Shown here: positions 53,758 to 61,582 of the stretch, in pieces
How positions within the stretch are numbered: the stretch's first letter is position 1
How the letters are laid out: every line of letters begins with the position of its first letter
Source: JAVBOW01 sp031549495
GTDB taxonomy: Bacteria; Bacteroidota; Bacteroidia; Bacteroidales; Rikenellaceae
Assembly (NCBI GenBank): GCA_031549495.1
Contig: JAVBPS010000016.1
Location: forward strand, 42,160 to 106,159
Length of the DNA: 64,000 nt
Reading direction: 5' to 3'
Position numbers and translations under genes: made by a program
Notes under the pieces: model-generated
Seen by the model: only the letters and a program-made list of their open reading frames with translations
What the model was told of the DNA's origin: nothing
Databases searched by the model: none

Positions 53758-55290
53758 TTACAAAGGCAGGGGATAATATTCAAATTTCTTGATGGTGAAC
53801 GTAGCCCCGGAAGCCGCGGTGGAACCGGCCTCGAAACCGCAGTAGATCGGAGTGCCCTTGTCATTTTCGTAGTTCGGCTGGCTCTCGTGGTAGGGATTGG
53901 TCAAGGCGCGTCTGGTATACTTCACCACTCCGTTGACTTCCAGTTGGATCATCAGTTTGGTCTTGTCGATGGGATTGTTGGCATCGTCGTAATCGATCGT
54001 TACCTGTATGGTGCTCATCGAGTTGAGGTCTGCATTGGCAATATTGAGGCTCGTACCGGCGGTGTAAAAATTAGTGCCGCCAGAGAAAAACTTCGATTCC
54101 GTATGGCTGCCTCCGCTGTAGCCTGTGCCGAAGTAAAGGTTGAAGTTCGATGACGTAGCTTTGTTCTGGCCCGAGTCACCGAAGAGCTTTATCCAGGTGC
54201 CGGTCGGCAGGTTTATGTCGCTTAAGGTGAACTTAAGCACACCGAGCTTGACCGGGAAAGCCGTATTGGTGTTGATACGGCAGTTTGCGCCACAAGCCTT
54301 TAACGTTACGCTTTTGTCGGCGTTCAGGATCGAGTTGGCATTCTGCGCAAATGTTATCCAGTTGGTGGGCTGCGTGATGTCAATCTCGGTTTCGCTCTGC
54401 ATTCCACCGACTTCGAGCCAAGCCTTTGCCGTGCGCGAGGTGGCGGTACTGAAATACTGCACTGCGAAGACCGAAACCTTCACATGCGTGTCGTCGACCT
54501 TCTCGAACTGCACCCAGTCCTGGTCGGATTTGCCCTCCCAGCCCGCCAGCGGCGAAGTGAGTTCGAATACCTTGCTTTGGCCGATCAGGGGGAAAGTCCC
54601 GGCGTCCTCGGGAAGGCCCACGAAATTGATCGGATCGCCCAACTGCTGCTCCACATCGAAAGTAACCTTGTCCAGCGGGGTGCGGACGGTGACCGTAGCC
54701 TTGCGGTAGAGCAGGCTGGTCGGATCCGCATGGGCGGTGATGGTAACGATCTGGTCCGATCCTTCGCCGCTATCCTGACTGAAGGTCAGCCATTGGTTCG
54801 ACGAGATGACTTCCCAGTCGAAATTCGAGCGGATCGTGAAAGTGGCGTCGCCGCCATCGGCACCGAATATTTTGTCCACGGGCTGTATGTCCAGCACGCT
54901 CTTGCACTGCTGGTTGACGGTGATCGTTATGGGATCTGCCACCCCGTCGGCCGTAATGGTCAGGGTCGCGGTGCGCTCTTCGCCCGTGTCGTTGGGATCG
55001 GTGGTCACTTCGATCTCGGAGGTCAGCGACCCGGCCGCACTCATACCGGGAGAGGGCCTGCACCAACCCTTGTCGCTGTCGATATGCCAGGGGGTATTAG
55101 CGCTTACATTGAAGTATATGGTCCTGGGCGACGAGCCGTAAAGTTCGTACACTTCCTGGGCGTCGACGTCTATGGCGGGTGCGCCGCCGGCTTGCGAGTC
55201 GATGCTCAGTTCCTGGCAACTCAGCAGCAGGGCGGACACAAAGAGTGCAGCGAATACCTGCAACGGTTTAGTGAAAGTCGATGATTTCAT
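53758..55290 (-). CDS. BACON-domain lipoprotein, probable glycan-binding protein
   Basis: A 510-residue lipoprotein (lipid site Cys25, LLLSC). Beta repeats of BACON type are seen as NTPWHIDSDKGWCRPSPG, SNFDWEVISSNQWLTFSQD and AGWEGKSDQDWVQFEK, each with the Trp-x(9-11)-Trp pattern. A C-terminal domain of about 190 residues (from NANSILNADKSVTLKACG) is distinct from that of the neighbour. It follows SusD by 26 bp. Glycan binding at the surface is inferred from architecture and position. Confidence 0.8.
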   Translation of the reverse strand: MKSSTFTKPLQVFAALFVSALLLSCQELSIDSQAGGAPAIDVDAQEVYELYGSSPRTIYFNVSANTPWHIDSDKGWCRPSPGMSAAGSLTSEIEVTTDPNDTGEERTATLTITADGVADPITITVNQQCKSVLDIQPVDKIFGADGGDATFTIRSNFDWEVISSNQWLTFSQDSGEGSDQIVTITAHADPTSLLYRKATVTVRTPLDKVTFDVEQQLGDPINFVGLPEDAGTFPLIGQSKVFELTSPLAGWEGKSDQDWVQFEKVDDTHVKVSVFAVQYFSTATSRTAKAWLEVGGMQSETEIDITQPTNWITFAQNANSILNADKSVTLKACGANCRINTNTAFPVKLGVLKFTLSDINLPTGTWIKLFGDSGQNKATSSNFNLYFGTGYSGGSHTESKFFSGGTNFYTAGTSLNIANADLNSMSTIQVTIDYDDANNPIDKTKLMIQLEVNGVVKYTRRALTNPYHESQPNYENDKGTPIYCGFEAGSTAASGATFTIKKFEYYPLPL

Positions 55291-55316
55291 GATTATGGCG
55301 CTTGAAGGTTAACGGA

Positions 55317-57008
55317 TCAGTTCCAGCCCGGGTTCTGCGGGGCCAGGTTCGGGTTTTTGAATAGTTCTGTTTGCATGATCGGGAAGAGGTTCATCTTATC
55401 GTCCCACGCCCGGTTTTCGTATAGGAATTTCGAGAATACCAGGGTGCCGCTGCTTCCCGGCAGTATCTTCACCCCGTAGAGTTCGCGCTGCGTCTGGCGT
55501 CCGGTCTTCCAGCGGCGGATATCCCAGAAGCGGTGGTCTTCGAAGGCGAATTCGACGCGCCATTCGTTGCGCAGTTTTTCGGTGAACTCCTCCTTGCCCG
55601 CTACGGTCACGTCGGGCATCGAGGCGTTGGCGCGCACCTGGTTGAGCGCCCAGCGCGCGGATTGGGTAAAGGTGGCGTCGGTGTAGTCCGGGCTGTCGAA
55701 AGCCTCGACCATCGACTCGGCGTAGGTCAACAGCGTTTCCGCATAGCGGTAAATGACCCAGAAATGTTTGTTCGTCACCAGGCTGCCCGGAGTGAAACTG
55801 GTGCTTTCCTGAAGGTATTTCCGCAGGAAATAGCCCGTGGGCGAACCGCCGGCCGTAACCTGCAGATCGTCCGTGCCTCCCTCGAAGAGTTCTATGCGGA
55901 CACCCTTGAATTGCATGCCGTTGGCCAGTATGGTCTGTGCCAGGCGCGGGTCGCGGTTTGCGTAAGGGTTCGAGGGGTCGAATGCGGGATCGTCGCTTTC
56001 CCAGCCGAAACTGCCCAGGGTTACCGGGTAGCCGGCGGCGGTTTCGAAGGCCTCCGCGAGATTTTGCGAGGGGAATGTTCCCCGGGCCAGCGTGCCGGTG
56101 CGGCTTCCGTAGGTGAGGCGCAGGGGGAAATTGCTGAGCTCAAATGAATTGTTGTCGCCGTTCATGCGCAGCAGAACCACTTCTTTCGACGAGAGGTTGT
56201 TGACCGCCTTGCCTGCTCCCTCCAGTTTGTACAGGTTGGTGTTGATGATATCGAGGGCCGCCTGGGCGGAATCCTTCCACCGCTGGCGATCCATCTGCGG
56301 GTTGTGCAGCTGGCTGGCCAGGTAAAGCAGCGCCTTCGATTTGAGGGCCATGGCGAAGCCGCTCGTCACGCGTCCCGATTCGTTGGCCAGTTCGGCGGTC
56401 AGGTAGGTCGCCGGAAGGTTGGCCGCACAGTCGTTGCATTCGGCCACGATGAAGCCGATCACATCGGCGAACGGGGTTTTACCGATCGTATTCGCCTCTG
56501 AAACCTCCAGTACCTCGAGTGGCATGGGGATGTCTCCGTAACGGCGGGCCAGTTCGAAGAAATAGAATGCCCTGAGCAGGCGGGCCTGGTAAGGGTAGTA
56601 TTTCAGTTGGGTGGATTCATTCTTGTACGAGGGGCTGCTTTGGAAGCGGCTCAGGTCGACCGTTTTCATGCTCTCGATGAAGCCGTTGGCGGCCCTGATG
56701 CCGTTGTAAAGTTCCCATTTGGTGTCGATGGTGCGCAGGGGCGACCAGTTGCCGGTATTGAAGTCCTGCACCGCGCCGGCGATGTTGGCATATTCGGCGT
56801 CGTCCGTGGCGCAATCCCTCATCGCTCCCCCGAGCACCCCCAGGTCCTGGGGCATGTAGGAGTAAACGTTGGTGAGCATCGAACGGATGTTGTTGAAATA
56901 TTTGTAGACCGTCTGCTCGTCACGCAGGTTGCTCGTTTCGTCGAAATCGAGGTAATTGCACGATGTCATGCAAAGGATCAGCAGCGGATAGAGTATCTTT
57001 TTCCTCAT
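55317..57008 (-). CDS. SusD/RagB family glycan-binding lipoprotein (PUL-4, second pair)
   Basis: A 563-residue SusD homologue with lipid site Cys17 (CMTSCNYLDFDE). The YQARLLRAFYFFELARRYGDIP block and the ending PIMQTELFKNPNLAPQNPGWN are typical. It starts 11 bp after the shortened SusC at 57020-59770, its presumed partner. Confidence 0.95.
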   Translation of the reverse strand: MRKKILYPLLILCMTSCNYLDFDETSNLRDEQTVYKYFNNIRSMLTNVYSYMPQDLGVLGGAMRDCATDDAEYANIAGAVQDFNTGNWSPLRTIDTKWELYNGIRAANGFIESMKTVDLSRFQSSPSYKNESTQLKYYPYQARLLRAFYFFELARRYGDIPMPLEVLEVSEANTIGKTPFADVIGFIVAECNDCAANLPATYLTAELANESGRVTSGFAMALKSKALLYLASQLHNPQMDRQRWKDSAQAALDIINTNLYKLEGAGKAVNNLSSKEVVLLRMNGDNNSFELSNFPLRLTYGSRTGTLARGTFPSQNLAEAFETAAGYPVTLGSFGWESDDPAFDPSNPYANRDPRLAQTILANGMQFKGVRIELFEGGTDDLQVTAGGSPTGYFLRKYLQESTSFTPGSLVTNKHFWVIYRYAETLLTYAESMVEAFDSPDYTDATFTQSARWALNQVRANASMPDVTVAGKEEFTEKLRNEWRVEFAFEDHRFWDIRRWKTGRQTQRELYGVKILPGSSGTLVFSKFLYENRAWDDKMNLFPIMQTELFKNPNLAPQNPGWN

Positions 57009-57019
57009 GGCCCTCGGTT

Positions 57020-59770
57020 TTAAAAATTAAATTTTATACCCGCCCAGTAACTCCTGACCGAAGGATAGGCCGCCTCGAACTGTTCGGGATCGGCGAATCC
57101 TATGTTGTCGAGCGAGAACAGGTTGTTGCCCTGAATGTAGAATTGGATGTCGGCCAGACGGGCATATTTTTTGGACAAGGTGTAGCTCAGGCGCAGTTCG
57201 CGCAGTTTTATAAATGAGCCGTCGCGGTAAAAGAGCGAACTGTTCCGGTAGTTGTTGGCGTTGGCCAGCGTGGTCAGCCTGGGCATGGTGGCGTTGGCGG
57301 CATTGTCCGCGGTCCACGGGGTTTCGCGGCCGAGGAAGGTGTCCGATATGGTCGTGTTGCCGACCAGGGGCTTGTAGAGCGGGCTGTCGAGCAGGTTGAC
57401 CGTGACGCCCGTCATGCCCTGGAAGTTGGCGTCCAGCGCGATGCCTTTGTAGCCCACGTTGAGGTTGAAGCCGAAATAGAAGCGCGGGGTGCGGGTGCCG
57501 AACATGCGGACCACGTCCTCGGCGTCGATCTTCCCGTCGCCGTTCTGGTCCTTGTACTTGATATCGCCGGGTTTGACGGTCGAGAAGGTCTGCACGGGAC
57601 TGTTGTTGATCTCGCGCTGGTCGGCAAAGAAGCCGATCGCTTCCAGGCCATAGCTCTGGCCCACGGGATTGCCCTTGCGGTAAAGGTAGCCGTACGTCTG
57701 GTACGCCTCGTTTTCGTTGACCATTTTGCTTTCCAGGTAGGCCATGTTGGCCTGCACCCCGTAGCTGAAGCCGCTACCCCGGCTGTCCGACCAGCCGACC
57801 GACACATCGAAACCGCGGTAGTCGTTGATCCCCGCGTTCTGGCTGCCGGCGCTGATGCCCAGCACGCCGCTCACGGAGTTGGCGGCCGAAATGAGCCTGT
57901 CGCTGCGGCGTTCCTTGAAGGCCATCGCCGAGAAGGAGAGCCTGTTGTGCAGGGCCCTCAGTTCGAGGCCCACGGTAGTCAGTTCGGATTTTTCGGCCGT
58001 CAGCCCCTGGACGAGCAGATTGCCCTCGGCCAGGCCGCTGGTCAGGGTGGCGTTGTTGCCGAAGTAATAGCCCCCGGCGTTCGAGGAGTCGAAACTCTGC
58101 CGCCAGAGCTCGTGCGTCAGGTTGCCGTCCCAGCCCGAAATGCCGTAGGATGCGGTCAGTTTCAGCCAGTCGATCCCGGAGTGGCTCATGAATTTTTCCT
58201 CGGAGATCACCCAACCGGCCGACACGGCCGGATAAGAGCGGTATTTGTCGCCGTCGGGCAGGTAAGCCGAGCCGGAGTAGCTGTAAACGGCGTTCAGGAT
58301 ATAGCGCTCTTTATAAGCATACGCGGCGTATCCGGTGAAGGATTGCCTTTTCCGGGAGAGGTTGCGCGTGGGCAGCACGACCGACTGGCGATCCAGGAAA
58401 GCGCCGGCTTTCACATGGTGGCAACCGAAATCCCTGTCGTAGGCGAGTTTGAATTGGACGTCGCTGCTGACGGAGACATTTGAAAAACTCTGGGAATGGC
58501 CCAGCAATTCGGAGTCCGTTCCTATGATCACGGGAGTGGTCACGATCGTCCCGTCGTCAAATTGCCTTGCGTTCATATCGAGCATCCGGTAGGTCTGCGA
58601 TGAAGATTCGTACATCGAACCTTTGTTATCCAGCGACACGCCGATCTCGGCGGAGAGGCCGCGGGTTACGGCGTCGAGGCTCTGCGTAAGCCGCATGTCG
58701 GCCGCGAGCAGGCTTTCCACCGTTTTGTAATGGCCGCCGTCGGTCTGCATGGCCACCGGATTGCCGAAAGCGCTCGATCCGCCCCAGATCCCGTTCTCAT
58801 ATTTCACAGGAAAGACGGCGGAGGGGATCTGGTAGAGCAGCGTGTAGAGCGAACCGGCCCCGTTGGGCCCGTTGACTTCCTTGAGCCTTCCCGACAGGCC
58901 GAGGCGGAACAGGGTGCTACGGGTGATGTCCACGTCGATGTTGGCGCGCAGTTGCAGGCGCGTGTCGGTGGGCTTGTTGTTGTACCGGTCGTCCGTGGTG
59001 TTGTAGTTGGCCATACTCTGGTCGTAATAGTAGAGCATGTCGGCGTAATAGCGGAAACGTTCGTTGCCGCCGTTGAAGGTCAGGTTGAGCTGGTGGTCGA
59101 TGCCATTGGGCAGATGCGTCTCTTTCCACCAGTCCACATTCGGAAAATAATAGGGCGAACTGCCGTCGCGGAAGGTCTGCAACTCCCTGTCCGTGTAACG
59201 CAACGCCAGGCCGTCGGATGCCAGTCCCGCATTGTACGCGGTGGCATAGGTATAGGAGTCTGCGAAATTCGGGTTGCGGAAGGGAGTCGTTACCCCGATC
59301 TGATATTTCGCCGTTATCTTCAACGGTTGGTCGATGCCCCTTTTGGTGGTCACCAGCACCACGCCGTTGGCGCCGCGGATGCCGTAGAGGGCGGCCGACG
59401 TGGCATCCTTGAGTACCTCGATGGAGGTTATTTCCGAAAGGGTCAGGTCGTGGATGTCCCTGGGAAAACCGTCCACGAGGATCAGCGGGCTGAAGCCGTG
59501 CAGCGACAGGGAGGCCAGGTTGACGGATGAATTGCCGGTGCCCTGGTAGACGTTCAGACCGGCGATGCGGCCGTAGAGCGCTTTGGGTACGTCGGCCTCG
59601 ACGCCGAGCGCCAGCACGTTTTCGCCCACGCGCCATCCGGTCAGCGTATCGGCGAGGGGCACTGTGACTCCCGCAAGGGGTAAGGTGGCCTGCGGGCTCT
59701 TTTGCGCAGGCTGCGCCAGGGCCGGGACGACGGCCAGGCAGCACAGGGTTATGATGGTCGATCTTCTCAT
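57020..59770 (-). CDS. SusC-type transporter lacking the N-terminal carboxypeptidase-D-like domain (PUL-4, second pair)
   Basis: A 916-residue TonB-dependent transporter, roughly 100 residues or more shorter than the other complete SusC proteins here. After the signal (ending ALAQPAQ) the usual carboxypeptidase-D-like domain and the DEVVVVGYGT motif are missing. About 40 residues of linker lead straight into the plug (PKALYGRIAGLNVYQ, ILVDGFPRDIHDL, DATSAALYGIRGANGVVLV). The barrel is complete and ends in WAGIKFNF. The start ATG at 59768-59770 is sound. Either a natural short subgroup or the loss of the domain explains it. It pairs with the SusD at 55317-57008. Confidence 0.9.
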   Translation of the reverse strand: MRRSTIITLCCLAVVPALAQPAQKSPQATLPLAGVTVPLADTLTGWRVGENVLALGVEADVPKALYGRIAGLNVYQGTGNSSVNLASLSLHGFSPLILVDGFPRDIHDLTLSEITSIEVLKDATSAALYGIRGANGVVLVTTKRGIDQPLKITAKYQIGVTTPFRNPNFADSYTYATAYNAGLASDGLALRYTDRELQTFRDGSSPYYFPNVDWWKETHLPNGIDHQLNLTFNGGNERFRYYADMLYYYDQSMANYNTTDDRYNNKPTDTRLQLRANIDVDITRSTLFRLGLSGRLKEVNGPNGAGSLYTLLYQIPSAVFPVKYENGIWGGSSAFGNPVAMQTDGGHYKTVESLLAADMRLTQSLDAVTRGLSAEIGVSLDNKGSMYESSSQTYRMLDMNARQFDDGTIVTTPVIIGTDSELLGHSQSFSNVSVSSDVQFKLAYDRDFGCHHVKAGAFLDRQSVVLPTRNLSRKRQSFTGYAAYAYKERYILNAVYSYSGSAYLPDGDKYRSYPAVSAGWVISEEKFMSHSGIDWLKLTASYGISGWDGNLTHELWRQSFDSSNAGGYYFGNNATLTSGLAEGNLLVQGLTAEKSELTTVGLELRALHNRLSFSAMAFKERRSDRLISAANSVSGVLGISAGSQNAGINDYRGFDVSVGWSDSRGSGFSYGVQANMAYLESKMVNENEAYQTYGYLYRKGNPVGQSYGLEAIGFFADQREINNSPVQTFSTVKPGDIKYKDQNGDGKIDAEDVVRMFGTRTPRFYFGFNLNVGYKGIALDANFQGMTGVTVNLLDSPLYKPLVGNTTISDTFLGRETPWTADNAANATMPRLTTLANANNYRNSSLFYRDGSFIKLRELRLSYTLSKKYARLADIQFYIQGNNLFSLDNIGFADPEQFEAAYPSVRSYWAGIKFNF

Positions 59771-59801
59771 ATCCTAATCAGGCTTTTTACGTTTATCCGG
59801 G

Positions 59802-61577
59802 CTACCATCCCGGGTTTTGCGTCATGCCGTAATTCTTGTTCACCTCGGTTTGCGGAATGGGTGACAGGTACCATTTCGTATTCCATTTGCTTACCCAACT
59901 ACGGGCGGGCAGGGTGACTTTTTTGAACGTGAACGTAGTGGGATTGTTCGGGTCGTTGCCCGTGGACTGGAGGCCGTAGAGCTCCCTGCGGAAGAGGTCT
60001 TCGCGGCCCAGGCGCACCATGTCGTACCAACGCACCTCCTCGCAGCCGAATTCGAGGCATCTCTCGTGCAGCAGGGCCGCGGCGAATTGCTCCTTGTCCA
60101 TGCCTGCCGGCAGTTCCGACAAGCCCACGCGGCTGCGCACCATGTTCGCATAGCGGTATGCCGTGAAGTTGGGGCCGCTATTGACTTCGTTCAGCGCCTC
60201 GGCGTAACTCAGAAAGACCTCGGGCAGCCTCATGTGGGGCCATTGGGTCGGACGCCCGGAGCGGTCGGCGGTGGTCTGCAAAACGAATTTCATCCAGGCC
60301 ATGCCCGCCGCGTTGTTCTTGTTGTAGGTCGGGTGGTTGATGTACACCGGGGAGGGCGTGCCGTTATACAGCACGCTTCCGGGGACGGCGACGATTTCGT
60401 ACAGCCTCGGGTCGCGGGTAGGGGTGAGGCCGTCGAAGAAAGGTTGCTTCGACGGGGCGCTCCAGTTGAAATCGGCCGGGAAATCACTTCCGTCGGCCCA
60501 CGGGAACATATCGACGTAATTGAGCGTCGGGCTCAGATAGAGGCGCAGTGTGGTGATGCGCTCGCTGATCTCGTCGGCATAGCCGCGCCGGGTCGACACG
60601 AGCGTCTCGGTGCCGCCGCGGTCGTAGTATGCCTGTTGATACGCCTTGCGGCGCGCTTCATGGGTCGGTTCCGCGGGCTCTATGAGCTGGTAAACGCCAC
60701 GGTTGGTCAGTTCGGTCATGAACTCTTCGCATGCGGCCAGCGCCCTCTGCCAGCGTGCACGGTCATAATTGCCGTAGCAGGTGTAGGCGTCGGCGGCAGG
60801 GTGCCACGGCGTGGCGGCGTTGAACGTCTTGCTCGCCGCGAAGAGCAGTAGCCTCACTTTAAGCCCCAGCGCCCCGGCCTTGGTCATGCGCCCGTCGTTG
60901 GTGTTGTCCCATTTCCAGGGCAGCACGGCGGCAGCCTGGTCCAGAAGTTGCACGATGTTGTCGACCGTCTGGGCGAAAGAGAGGCGCGGGAAGGTCATCG
61001 ACTCGTTGATATCCACCGCGTGGTCGAGCCACGGAACACCGCCCACGTTGCGCAACATCTGCAGGTAGGCGATGGCGACGATCATCCGGGCCTCCCCGGC
61101 GCGTATCTGCTTATCTTCCGGGGACATGTCGGGTACGCGGCCTACGTTTTCGATGAACATCCATCCGTACCGTATCGCGTTCCAATCGTATTCGCCGCTC
61201 CCGAAACGGTATATCTCCGCTCCCGCGACATTGGTATTCACGCTTGCGGTCAGCGCCCCGTTATAATAGAGGTTCATAGGACCGTCGCCGATATTGTCGC
61301 GACAGGTGTACCCCAGGTCGGTGATGCTTTCCAGGATATTCGAGCCGAGCTTGTTCACCTGGGCGCCGCTACCGGTCGGTATCCCGTAGGGAAGATAGCT
61401 ATACGCCTGTGTGAGCACTTTTTCCGCATTCAGTTTCGAAGAGAACATCGTGTCGAGCGTGGCGCCGGATCTTTCCGGGGCCGTTCCGAGGAAGTCGTCT
61501 CCGAATTTCAGGTCGCTGCATGAGAACAGCACCGCCGTGGCCGCGACAAGAGCTGTGAGGATAGTACGTTTTCGCAT
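59802..61577 (-). CDS. SusD/RagB family glycan-binding lipoprotein (PUL-4, first pair)
   Basis: A 591-residue SusD homologue; lipid site Cys20 (AVLFSCSDLKFGDDFLG). The AGEARMIVAIAYLQMLRNVGGVPW block, YLSPIPQTEVNKN and the ending GMTQNPGW are diagnostic. It begins 5 bp after the SusC at 61583. Confidence 0.95.
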   Translation of the reverse strand: MRKRTILTALVAATAVLFSCSDLKFGDDFLGTAPERSGATLDTMFSSKLNAEKVLTQAYSYLPYGIPTGSGAQVNKLGSNILESITDLGYTCRDNIGDGPMNLYYNGALTASVNTNVAGAEIYRFGSGEYDWNAIRYGWMFIENVGRVPDMSPEDKQIRAGEARMIVAIAYLQMLRNVGGVPWLDHAVDINESMTFPRLSFAQTVDNIVQLLDQAAAVLPWKWDNTNDGRMTKAGALGLKVRLLLFAASKTFNAATPWHPAADAYTCYGNYDRARWQRALAACEEFMTELTNRGVYQLIEPAEPTHEARRKAYQQAYYDRGGTETLVSTRRGYADEISERITTLRLYLSPTLNYVDMFPWADGSDFPADFNWSAPSKQPFFDGLTPTRDPRLYEIVAVPGSVLYNGTPSPVYINHPTYNKNNAAGMAWMKFVLQTTADRSGRPTQWPHMRLPEVFLSYAEALNEVNSGPNFTAYRYANMVRSRVGLSELPAGMDKEQFAAALLHERCLEFGCEEVRWYDMVRLGREDLFRRELYGLQSTGNDPNNPTTFTFKKVTLPARSWVSKWNTKWYLSPIPQTEVNKNYGMTQNPGW

Positions 61578-61582
61578 GACGA

